Below are positions 9,002-13,794 of a stretch of 13,794 bases of DNA, one piece after another. The position numbers and the translations under genes were made by a program. Where the stretch lies: contig JBKOWZ010000281.1 of the NCBI GenBank assembly GCA_046724665.1, forward strand, positions 1 through 13,794. Direction: 5' to 3'. Each line of letters opens with the position of its first letter. Positions within the stretch are counted from its first letter, which is position 1. The notes under the pieces are model-generated. The model ran no database searches. It saw nothing but the letters and a program-made list of their open reading frames with translations, and was not told the DNA's origin. This DNA comes from Actinocrinis sp046724665 (GTDB lineage Bacteria > Actinomycetota > Actinomycetes > Streptomycetales > Catenulisporaceae).

Positions 9002-9018
9002 TCCCCTGCCTGACCTGC

Positions 9019-9118
9019 GTTCTTCGCACTCGACCGAGGTTTCGAACGCGGCTGTGGGCTCGACCGGCGCTGCGCGTCGGCTGACTCCGCGCCGCCGCCT
9101 TGGTCGAGTGCGAAGAAC
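9019..9118. repeat. 100-bp element with 21-bp imperfect terminal inverted repeats
   Basis: The left arm 9019-9039 begins GTTCTTCGCACTCGACC. The right arm 9098-9118 ends in its reverse complement GGTCGAGTGCGAAGAAC. Over 21 bp there is a single mismatch (position 9036 against 9101). The 58-nt spacer is very GC-rich and contains smaller self-complementary parts. It starts 17 nt after the rplS stop. It is too long-looped for an ordinary intrinsic terminator. It could be a transcript-end structure, a MITE-like remnant, or paired regulator sites. Confidence 0.75.
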
Positions 9119-9190
9119 TTTCACCGGCGGCTCATGGCGGCTTCGCGTCGCCCGCGACCTCCGGCCTACTCATCCCGTGCCACCCTCGGT

Positions 9191-9221
9191 ACCCTCGGGT
9201 CCGGGGGTGCTCGCCCTTTTT
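9191..9221 (+). terminator. Possible intrinsic terminator between rplS and lepB1
   Basis: ACCCTCG and CGGGGGT can form a 7-bp stem (one G-U pair) with a 4-nt loop, and TTTTT follows at 9217-9221 after an 8-nt gap. The T-run is rather far from the stem for a textbook terminator. The rest of 9002-9294 has no coding signal. Confidence 0.3.
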
Positions 9222-9294
9222 CAGGTGGAGTCGGTAGTCTGCGAGGCTGGCGGCACCGGCGCGCGGCGCGGTGTGAGGCGACTGGAGGACCGGC

Positions 9295-10371
9295 GTGGCG
9301 AAGGGGCGGCGACGCCGGCTCAAGCCGATCCGGCTTTGGCGGGAGATCCCCATCCTGCTCGGTATCGCCCTCCTGCTCGCCCTGGGCATCAAGACCTTCA
9401 TGGTCCAGGCGTTCTTCATCCCCTCGCAGTCGATGGAGAACACGATCATGCCCGGCGACCGGGTGCTGGTGAACAAGTTCTCCCCGTGGTTCGGAGCCAA
9501 GCCGCAGCGTGGCCAGGTGGTCGTCTTTCACGACCCCGGCGGATGGCTTGAGGGCATGGCGACGCCGACTTCAAGCAACGTGATAGTGCGTGGCGTCAAG
9601 GACGTGTTCACCTTCGTCGGGCTGCTGCCCTCAAGCGACGAGCACGATCTGATCAAGCGCGTCGTCGGCATAGGGGGCGACGAGGTCAAGTGCTGTGACG
9701 CGCAAGGGCGCATCACGGTCAACGGTGTACCGCTCCAAGAGTCGTCCTACCTGTTCCCCGGCGCCGCGCCCTCGACGAGTCCCTTTGACGTCAAGGTTCC
9801 GCCCGGACGTATCTGGGTGATGGGCGACAACCGCGGGGACTCCGCCGACTCCCGGTACCACATGATCGGCGGATCGGACGGTACTGTGCCAGTGGGTGAC
9901 GTGGTGGGTCACGCGTTCGTGTTGATATGGCCGCCGAGCCGCGCCGGAGGCCTGGGCGTTCCGGCTACCTTTCACCAAGAAAGGTTGACTGTGCTCCCGC
10001 CCGCCCAAGGGCTGCCCGCGACCGCGGCATTCCTCGGCGCGGTCCCGCTGCGGTTCCTCGGCCGTATGCGGTGGCGGCGATCACGGTCGACACAGCTCTT
10101 AACAGACACGAGGTTGCGACGTGGCATTGGACAGACCGGACGCACTCGGCGCGCAGGCGCAGCCCGAGAGCATGGCGGGCCGGCCAGGCGGCTCCGGCGG
10201 CGGGCCCGCCGCGAACGGCTTCGAGGCCGCGGCGCCCGGGATCCCGGACCCGGCGGCGGCCGTGGGATCGTCCGGCCCCGGCGAGCAGGCCTCCACTCAG
10301 ACCTCGGTTTCCCGATTCGGCTCCGACTCGGGCGTGCCCGACGGCCGGGGGGACGGCGAGACGTCGCCTGA
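9295..10371 (+). CDS. lepB: Type I signal peptidase (first copy), with run-on C-terminus
   Basis: GTG start with GGAGG 6 nt upstream. After a basic N-terminus there is one membrane anchor (about 18-41). The protease part shows catalytic S46 in IPSQSMENT, DRVLVNK, catalytic K121 in LIKRVVGIGGD and box E GDNRGDSADSR. The protein cleaves signal peptides outside the membrane after Sec or Tat export. A weak second hydrophobic stretch (ATAAFLGAVPLRFLG) and a basic patch RMRWRRSR near residue 260 look like the natural end, as in the paralogue downstream. The frame lacks a stop there and continues for about 90 Arg/Gly-rich residues, 251 nt into the next gene. A TAA sits in the neighbouring frame at 10100-10102, so a small indel near the end is likely. 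The real protein is probably about 268 residues. Confidence 0.9.
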   Translation: MAKGRRRRLKPIRLWREIPILLGIALLLALGIKTFMVQAFFIPSQSMENTIMPGDRVLVNKFSPWFGAKPQRGQVVVFHDPGGWLEGMATPTSSNVIVRGVKDVFTFVGLLPSSDEHDLIKRVVGIGGDEVKCCDAQGRITVNGVPLQESSYLFPGAAPSTSPFDVKVPPGRIWVMGDNRGDSADSRYHMIGGSDGTVPVGDVVGHAFVLIWPPSRAGGLGVPATFHQERLTVLPPAQGLPATAAFLGAVPLRFLGRMRWRRSRSTQLLTDTRLRRGIGQTGRTRRAGAAREHGGPARRLRRRARRERLRGRGARDPGPGGGRGIVRPRRAGLHSDLGFPIRLRLGRARRPGGRRDVA

Positions 10372-11311
10372 CGGCGTGCGGACCACCGAGGGCACCGCGG
10401 ATGGTGGTACGCAGCCAGACGCGTCGGAGGACTCGGCTTCGGACTCGCTGACCCGGCCGCAGACCGCGCTCGGATGGCTGGCGTTCCCGTTCGTGGCCTT
10501 CTGGCGGCTGCTGTTCCCCAAGAAGCCGCGGCCGTTCATCGTGGAGCTGCCGTTCCTGGTCGTCTTCGCGCTCTTCCTCGCCTTTCTGATCAAGACCTTC
10601 CTGGTCCAGGCGTTCTACATCCCCAGTGGATCGATGGAGAACACGCTGGCCGTCGGCGACCGGGTGCTGGTCAACCGCGCGTCGGTCTGGCTCGGCGGCC
10701 AGCCGCAGCGCGGCCAGGTCGTCGTTTTCCAGGACCCCGGCGGCTGGCTCGGCCCGAGCCAGACCACCGGCGGCAGCAACTGGCTGACCAAGACGCTCAC
10801 CTTCATCGGCGTGCTGCCCGAGGACAACGGCGACCTGATCAAGCGGGTCATCGGCGTCGGCGGCGACCACATCGTGTGCTGCGACAAGCAGGGCCGGATG
10901 ACGGTCAACGGCGTCCCGCTCACCGAGCCGTACATCTATCCGGGTGACTCGGCCCAATCCGGGCCGGAAGGCGCCTTCGACATCACCGTTCCGCAGGGCC
11001 GCCTGTGGGTGATGGGCGACCACCGCGGCGTCTCCGAGGACTCGCGTGCGCACCAGCTGATCAACGGCGGCACGATCCCGGTCAGCTCGGTAGTCGGCCG
11101 CGCCGAGTTGGTCATCTGGCCGATCAGCCACTGGGGCACGCTGCCGGTGCCTAGTACGTTCAAGCAGACCGGCCTGTCCGCGCTCGCCGCCACTCCCGGC
11201 GGTGTCCCGGCCGCCGCAGTGGTTGGCGCACTGCCCGTGACGCTGCTGCGGAGGCGGCGCAAGCTGCGCAAACTCGCGCGGAGGACCGCGCGAGAAGCCG
11301 CGAATAACTAA
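10121..11311 (+). CDS. lepB: Type I signal peptidase (second copy) with long disordered N-terminus
   Basis: A 396-residue protein from the GTG at 10121, with GAGG 7 nt upstream. Residues 1 to about 115 are Gly/Ala/Ser/Asp-rich and acidic with no fold visible. This is longer than in most signal peptidases, and it should be cytoplasmic. An anchor follows (about 142-165, after FPKKPRP). Then come catalytic S171 in IPSGSMENT, catalytic K241 in LIKRVIGVGGD and box E as GDHRGVSEDSR. A C-terminal hydrophobic segment and RRRRKLRKLARR close the protein. Core motifs are close to the gene before it (PQRGQVVVF, FLVQAF/FMVQAF, CCDKQGRM against CCDAQGRI), indicating tandem duplication. Streptomyces also carries several clustered copies. 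Division of labour between the two is unknown. Confidence 0.93.
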   Translation: MALDRPDALGAQAQPESMAGRPGGSGGGPAANGFEAAAPGIPDPAAAVGSSGPGEQASTQTSVSRFGSDSGVPDGRGDGETSPDGVRTTEGTADGGTQPDASEDSASDSLTRPQTALGWLAFPFVAFWRLLFPKKPRPFIVELPFLVVFALFLAFLIKTFLVQAFYIPSGSMENTLAVGDRVLVNRASVWLGGQPQRGQVVVFQDPGGWLGPSQTTGGSNWLTKTLTFIGVLPEDNGDLIKRVIGVGGDHIVCCDKQGRMTVNGVPLTEPYIYPGDSAQSGPEGAFDITVPQGRLWVMGDHRGVSEDSRAHQLINGGTIPVSSVVGRAELVIWPISHWGTLPVPSTFKQTGLSALAATPGGVPAAAVVGALPVTLLRRRRKLRKLARRTAREAANN

Positions 11312-11328
11312 CCGGCCCCTGTAGTAGC

Positions 11329-11340
11329 TAATCTGATTAC
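11329..11340 (+). promoter_or_regulatory. -10 element for a leaderless rnhB transcript
   Basis: TAATCT at 11329-11334 is followed by exactly 6 nt and then the GTG start of rnhB. There is no Shine-Dalgarno in the 29-nt gap after lepB2. In actinomycetes this arrangement (TANNNT about 7 nt before the start codon) marks leaderless mRNAs. No good -35 is visible. Confidence 0.55.
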
Positions 11341-12141
11341 GTGTCAGCGCACCAACCGCCACTCGAGCTGGGTATCCCGCTGCCGCCGGTCCTCGGCGGC
11401 GAGCAGGATCTCTACGCGTACGAGCAGGCATTGCGCGTCCACGGCTTCGCCCCGGTTGCAGGAGCGGACGAGGCGGGCCGCGGCGCCTGCGCGGGCCCCC
11501 TGGTGGCCGGGGCGGTGATCCTGCCGCCCGACCTGCGTCCGGAGGGCCTGAACGATTCGAAGCTGATGACGGCGGCGGCCCGTGACCGTGCATATGAGCA
11601 GATCGTCGCGGCGGCGGCCTGGTCGGTGGCGATCATCCCGGCGGCCGACGTGGACCGTATGGGCGTGCAGCAGGCCAACTACGCCGCGCTGCGCCAGGCG
11701 GTGGCCGGGCTGGGCGAGGCGCCCGGCCTGGTGCTTTTCGACGGCTTCTCGGTGCCCGGGGTTGCCGTCCGCAGCCGGGCCGTGATCAAGGGCGATCGGC
11801 TCGCCGCGTGCATCGCCGCCGCGTCGGTGATCGCCAAGGTGACCCGGGACCGGATCATGGTCGAGCTGCACGAGGCCCATCCGGTCTACGGCTTCGCAGC
11901 TCACAAGGGTTATTCCACGGCCGCGCACCAGGCTGCCCTCGACGAGCACGGACCGTGCGCCGAGCACCGGCTCAGCTACTCGAACGTGCCGCGGGCCAGG
12001 ATGGACGCGGAGCGGGCCGTGGAAGACACGGCACGGCCGATTGTGGGTCAGAATGAGGAGGGGAGCGCCCAGGCCGCCCAGGGCGATCTCCTGGACTTCG
12101 GCGCGATCGCCGGAGCCGGTTCACGAGCTCGACTGGACTAG
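11341..12141 (+). CDS. rnhB: Ribonuclease HII
   Basis: A 266-residue protein with a GTG start that is probably the first base of the mRNA. Acidic catalytic residues are all visible: D43 and E44 in ADEAGRGACAGPL, D134 in LFDGF, and D170 in KVTRDRI. The basic and structural signatures IKGDRLAACIAAASVIAK and GYSTAAHQAAL follow. RNase HII cuts RNA in RNA-DNA hybrids and at single ribonucleotides in DNA. The first 35 residues and the last 50 (acidic, Gln/Ala-rich) are beyond the usual fold. The DUF2469 gene starts 12 nt after the stop. Confidence 0.96.
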   Translation: MSAHQPPLELGIPLPPVLGGEQDLYAYEQALRVHGFAPVAGADEAGRGACAGPLVAGAVILPPDLRPEGLNDSKLMTAAARDRAYEQIVAAAAWSVAIIPAADVDRMGVQQANYAALRQAVAGLGEAPGLVLFDGFSVPGVAVRSRAVIKGDRLAACIAAASVIAKVTRDRIMVELHEAHPVYGFAAHKGYSTAAHQAALDEHGPCAEHRLSYSNVPRARMDAERAVEDTARPIVGQNEEGSAQAAQGDLLDFGAIAGAGSRARLD

Positions 12142-12153
12142 GGGAGCGCGGGA

Positions 12154-12462
12154 ATGAGCGCCGAGGACCTCGAGAAGTACGAGACCGAGATGGAGCTTCA
12201 GCTCTACCGGGAGTACCGGGACGTGGTCGGGCTCTTCCGTTACGTCGTCGAGACGGAGCGGCGGTTCTACCTCACCAACCACGTGGATCTGGACGTCCGC
12301 TCGGCCGACGGCGAGGTGTACTTCGAGGTCACCATGTCCGACGCGTGGGTGTGGGACATGTACCGCCCGGCCCGCTTCGTCAAGAACGTGAAGGTCGTGA
12401 CCTTCAAGGACGTCAACGTCGAGGAGCTGGCCAAGGCGGACCTGGAGGTCCCCACCGAGTGA
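12154..12462 (+). CDS. DUF2469 family protein (conserved actinobacterial)
   Basis: A 102-residue acidic protein with a GGGAG-type ribosome site about 7 nt before the ATG. The sequence (SAEDLEKYETEMELQLYREY, ETERRFYLTN, VWDMYRPARFVKNVKVVTF, DVNVEELAKADLE) is that of DUF2469, which is nearly invariant across actinobacteria and regularly sits between rnhB and yraN. No enzyme motif, signal peptide or membrane segment is visible. The function is unknown. The 12-nt gap from rnhB implies one transcript. Confidence 0.93.
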   Translation: MSAEDLEKYETEMELQLYREYRDVVGLFRYVVETERRFYLTNHVDLDVRSADGEVYFEVTMSDAWVWDMYRPARFVKNVKVVTFKDVNVEELAKADLEVPTE

Positions 12463-12473
12463 CCGGTCCCGAG

Positions 12474-12498
12474 TTATCCACAGCCTGAAAAATTTTTC
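12474..12498. promoter_or_regulatory. Consensus DnaA box next to an A/T palindrome
   Basis: TTATCCACA at 12474-12482 is a perfect match to the classical DnaA box. Four bases further lies GAAAAATTTTTC (12487-12498), a perfect 12-bp palindrome and by far the most AT-rich spot nearby. The site lies 12 nt after the DUF2469 stop and about 90 nt before yraN. Only one box is seen, so this is not an origin; a regulatory or DnaA-titration role is conceivable. Confidence 0.45.
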
Positions 12499-12587
12499 CG
12501 CCATCGCTTGCATTGATCCCTCATCGTGGATCTTGCCGGAAAAGTCCGGCCCGGCAGTGCCGGCTCCACGGGAAAACGGGATCGATC

Positions 12588-13082
12588 ATGGCGATGGCAC
12601 CAGCAACGACAAGAACCGCACCACGAGCGCGCACGTCAGGCCCCACGGCCGGCCGACCATGGGGTCACTGGCTCGGCCGCTACGGCGAGGAGGCCGCGGC
12701 ACACTACCTGCTCGGTGCCGGCTACCAGGTACTCGGCCGCAACTGGGTGTGCCGCGACCCTGACCTGCGCGGCGAGCTCGACCTGATCGCCAGGTACCGC
12801 CGAACCGTGGTGGCGTGCGAGGTGAAGACCCGCGCGGGCGACCACCTAGCGCATCCCGCCCAAGCGGTCACCCCGGAGAAGGCGGCCCGCCTCCGCCTCC
12901 TCGCGACACGCTGGCTGCGCGACCATCAGCACCACCGCAGCCCCACCACCCTCCGCGGCCGCACCAACGAGGCAATGCTCGAACGCAGCTCTCACCTGCG
13001 CATCGACGTCATCGCCATCCGTACCGACGCGCGACCCCCGTATCGCCTCCGCAGCCTCGACCACCTCGTCGGGGTGGCCTGA
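12588..13082 (+). CDS. YraN family (UPF0102) putative endonuclease-like protein
   Basis: A 164-residue protein from the ATG at 12588, preceded by GGGA at 6 nt; the frame is open further upstream but without support. After a 25-residue low-complexity N-terminus comes WGHWLGRYGEEAAAHYL, typical of the family start. The PD-(D/E)XK-like core follows: GELDLIAR (E and D), then EVKTRAG (E and K). It ends with HLRIDVIAI. The family looks like a restriction-type nuclease fold, and bacterial members usually adjoin comM and dprA, so a DNA uptake or recombination role is suspected but unproven. The insertion HHRSPTTLRGRTNEAMLERS before the last strand is longer than usual. The stop TGA (13080-13082) shares its A with the ATG of the next small ORF. 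Confidence 0.88.
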   Translation: MAMAPATTRTAPRARTSGPTAGRPWGHWLGRYGEEAAAHYLLGAGYQVLGRNWVCRDPDLRGELDLIARYRRTVVACEVKTRAGDHLAHPAQAVTPEKAARLRLLATRWLRDHQHHRSPTTLRGRTNEAMLERSSHLRIDVIAIRTDARPPYRLRSLDHLVGVA

Positions 13083-13249
13083 TGTCCACGCACCGATCCC
13101 GCCTACGTGCGCCCCACCTACCGCTCGGGACACGCCTGCGCACCCTGCCATCCGCCTACTGCTGGTTCCCCCCAGCCGGCCCATACGCACCGCACCCTCC
13201 CTGCGCCCCCTTCATGCCGTTCCACCTCGCCGCACTAGGCGGCTCCTGA
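13082..13249 (+). CDS. Small ORF, 55 codons, stop-start coupled to yraN (first of three)
   Basis: The ATG overlaps the yraN stop in TGATG. The 55-residue product is basic in its first half (STHRSRLRAPHLPLGTRLR). Its second half contains GPYAPHPPCAPFMP and ends LGGS, a diverged copy of the peptide core seen twice downstream. The stop TGA at 13247-13249 again overlaps the next ATG, with GGCGG just before it as a possible ribosome site. No known family is recognised. The product could be a true microprotein, a spacer that carries ribosomes from yraN to comM, or a chance frame. Coding status is uncertain. Confidence 0.35.
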   Translation: MSTHRSRLRAPHLPLGTRLRTLPSAYCWFPPAGPYAPHPPCAPFMPFHLAALGGS

Positions 13250-13406
13250 TGTCCACCCCATACGCGCCGCATCCACCGTGCGCCCTCTTCATGCCGCCTC
13301 ACCCAGCGCTCTTCGTCGGCGGTACATGATGTCCATCTCGTACGCGCCGCATCCACCGTGCGCCCTCTTCGCGCCGCCTCTCTCAGCGCTCTTCGTCGGC
13401 GGTGCA
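13247..13406 (+). repeat. Two tandem 80-bp repeats
   Basis: Units 13247-13326 and 13327-13406 align without gaps and differ at 8 of 80 positions. A third, poorly conserved copy precedes them (about 13180-13246), and the first 8 nt of a further unit (TGATGTCC) form the comM start at 13407-13414. The period equals one ATG-to-TGATG unit, so each duplication kept a complete small ORF. Confidence 0.9.
13249..13329 (+). CDS. Small ORF, 26 codons, second of the coupled chain
   Basis: It runs ATG 13249 to TGA 13327-13329 and occupies one 80-bp repeat. The 26-residue product is rich in Pro and His (core YAPHPPCALF, end ALFVGGT) with one Cys. The end of the ORF reads GGCGGTACATGATG, so the next start can be reached by an ATGA or a TGATG overlap, and GGCGG may act as the ribosome site. 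No family is recognised. The frame is preserved in the next copy despite 8 substitutions, which weakly favours translation. Confidence 0.4.
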   Translation: MSTPYAPHPPCALFMPPHPALFVGGT

Positions 13407-13409
13407 TGA
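13329..13409 (+). CDS. Small ORF, 26 codons, third of the coupled chain
   Basis: It runs ATG 13329 to TGA 13407-13409, in the second 80-bp repeat. The product shares the core YAPHPPCALF and the end ALFVGG with its neighbour; changes cluster at residues 3-4 and 15-19. Its stop overlaps the comM start (ATGATG at 13406-13411), so any ribosome finishing it is delivered to comM. Function unknown; the same alternatives apply as for the first member. Confidence 0.4.
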   Translation: MSISYAPHPPCALFAPPLSALFVGGA

Positions 13410-13649
13410 TGTCCGGCTACGGAAGGTCCTGGTCAATCGGCCTGCTAGGACTACAGGGCACGCCGATCGAGGTCGAGGCACACGCCGCCTCCGGCCTGCC
13501 CAAGTTCACCCTCATCGGACTGCCCGACTCGGTGCTCACCGAGGCCCGGGACCGAGTCAGGGCCGCCGCGCTCAATTCCGGCCTCGCTTGGCCGCAGGCG
13601 GTACTGACCGTCAGCCTGTCCCCGGCCTGGATTCGCAAGCAGGGCTCCG

Positions 13650-13680
13650 GCTTCGACGTGTCAAGGCTGTACGGGCAACT
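13650..13680. other. Probable attL junction of an element integrated in comM
   Basis: Similarity to ComM stops at the codon ending 13660 (TTCGACGTG then TCAAGG). The following bases are less GC-rich (GTTTTTATCG at 13681-13690) and lead straight into a serine recombinase start. Serine integrases recombine at a 2-bp core, so the exact crossover cannot be read from one junction; it should lie within a few bases of 13660. Confidence 0.65.
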
Positions 13681-13691
13681 GTTTTTATCGC

Positions 13692-13703
13692 TACTCTCGA
13701 CGT
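13692..13703 (+). promoter_or_regulatory. -10 element for a possible leaderless integrase transcript
   Basis: TACTCT (13692-13697) is followed by 6 nt and then the GTG at 13704, the same geometry as at rnhB. There is no Shine-Dalgarno before this GTG. Read-through from the yraN-comM transcript is an additional route. Confidence 0.4.
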
Positions 13704-13794
13704 GTGAGCCAACCGCCTGAGAGCGCCCAGCGCCGCCGCATGGTGATCTACGCCCGCATCTCCGACGACCGCGAAGGGCGCCAGAACGGCGTCG
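13704..13794 (+). CDS. Serine recombinase / site-specific integrase (N-terminus only)
   Basis: Thirty codons are visible from the GTG at 13704 before the window ends; an ATG at 13740 is the alternative start. The sequence MVIYARISDDREGRQNGV is the typical N-terminal strand of the resolvase catalytic domain, with the nucleophilic serine in YARIS. The residues after it (DDREGRQNGV) resemble large serine integrases of actinophages and integrative elements rather than small resolvases, but length cannot be checked here. The gene overlaps the end of the broken comM frame by 17 nt. It probably catalysed the insertion into comM. Confidence 0.85.
   Translation, partial: MSQPPESAQRRRMVIYARISDDREGRQNGV

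Larger units (their letters stand above)
13409..13720 (+). pseudogene. comM: comM / YifB (Mg-chelatase-like AAA+ protein), truncated after codon 84 by insertion
   Basis: Residues 1-84 are a normal ComM N-terminus: SIGLLGLQGTPIEVEAH, GLPKFTLIGLPDS, EARDRVRAAALNSG and LTVSLSP ending in KQGSGFDV at 13660. In intact family members this continues into AIAVA-type sequence and then the AAA+ and Mg-chelatase domains, to about 500 residues. Here 19 unrelated residues and a TGA follow, so no ATPase domain can be made from this end. ComM is a hexameric helicase that promotes branch migration during natural transformation in Gram-negative bacteria; its actinobacterial role is less clear. The start is the ATG at 13409 (or 13406), reached by overlap with the preceding small ORF. 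The rest of the gene should lie beyond the element. Confidence 0.88.
13661..13794 (+). mobile_element. Left end of an integrated element (prophage or integrative element)
   Basis: Only the first 134 nt are in the window. It begins at the comM break and carries the integrase start at its very edge, pointing inward, as is usual for serine-integrase elements. Size and cargo cannot be seen. Confidence 0.7.

Noticed and set aside
9019..9118. tRNA-like gene (the stretch GGTTTCGAACGC resembles a T arm)
   Set aside because: No anticodon arm, acceptor pairing or CCA fits; the long inverted repeat explains the symmetry better.
9965..11593. 542-codon minus-strand frame opposite the two signal peptidases and rnhB
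   Set aside because: It spans three genes in antisense, shows no domain and reflects high GC at third positions.
12474..12498. Replication origin
   Set aside because: There is a single DnaA box, no cluster, and no dnaA, dnaN or parAB genes nearby.
12815..13249. 144-codon frame overlapping yraN and including the 55-codon ORF
   Set aside because: The upstream 89 codons are an out-of-frame reading of yraN; only the part after the TGATG at 13080 is a plausible separate ORF.
13080..13406. 80-bp repeats as a CRISPR array or VNTR-only locus
   Set aside because: There are no spacers between units, the period is too long for CRISPR repeats, and every unit is a complete ATG-to-TGA frame.
13358..13408. 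Longer comM N-terminus beginning before 13406
   Set aside because: It reads the 80-bp repeat out of frame; family members start close to SGYGRSWSIGLLGL, which fits the ATG at 13409.

Overview
The window is high-GC DNA from an actinomycete (Actinomycetota). The evidence is the GC-rich third codon positions, frequent GTG starts, a DUF2469 gene found in this phylum, tandem type I signal peptidases with the phylum's C-C-D motif, and the conserved order glnD - ffh - rpsP - KH protein - rimM - trmD - rplS - lepB - rnhB - DUF2469 - yraN - comM, as I recall it from Streptomyces and relatives. The genus cannot be fixed from the sequence alone.

Layout. 1-1353 is the 3' part of glnD, the PII-modifying nitrogen sensor. 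1493-3169 is a Tat-exported purple-acid-phosphatase-like enzyme behind a PHO-box-like direct repeat. 3177-3593 is a convergent intergenic region holding about twenty C-rich units of roughly 14 nt, a perfect 14-bp hairpin and three GATWATC motifs. 3594-4409 (minus) is a DEDDh 3'-5' exonuclease with an N-terminal Cys/His motif. From 4537 rightwards runs a housekeeping block: ffh (SRP GTPase), rpsP (S16), a KhpA-like KH protein, rimM (S16/30S maturation), trmD (tRNA m1G37 methylation), rplS (L19), two signal peptidases, rnhB, DUF2469 and yraN. It joins ribosome assembly, tRNA modification, membrane targeting (SRP) and signal peptide removal.

The right end is the unusual part. Between yraN and comM lie three short ORFs (55, 26 and 26 codons) linked head to tail by TGATG stop-start overlaps. 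The two 26-codon ORFs are exact 80-bp periodic copies and the 55-codon ORF carries a diverged copy of the same peptide core. The chain ends at the start of comM. comM itself is broken after codon 84 (at GSGFDV). Within 44 nt a serine recombinase/integrase begins, reading in the same direction and running off the window. This is best read as the left attachment junction of an integrated element that uses comM (YifB/Mg-chelatase-like) as its attachment gene.

Other points of interest are a lepB1 frame that lacks a stop and runs 251 nt into lepB2, an imperfect 21-bp inverted repeat around a 58-nt spacer between rplS and lepB1, and a consensus DnaA box beside a 12-bp A/T palindrome upstream of yraN. 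No rRNA, tRNA or CRISPR array was seen. All functions are read from sequence motifs; no database search was run.
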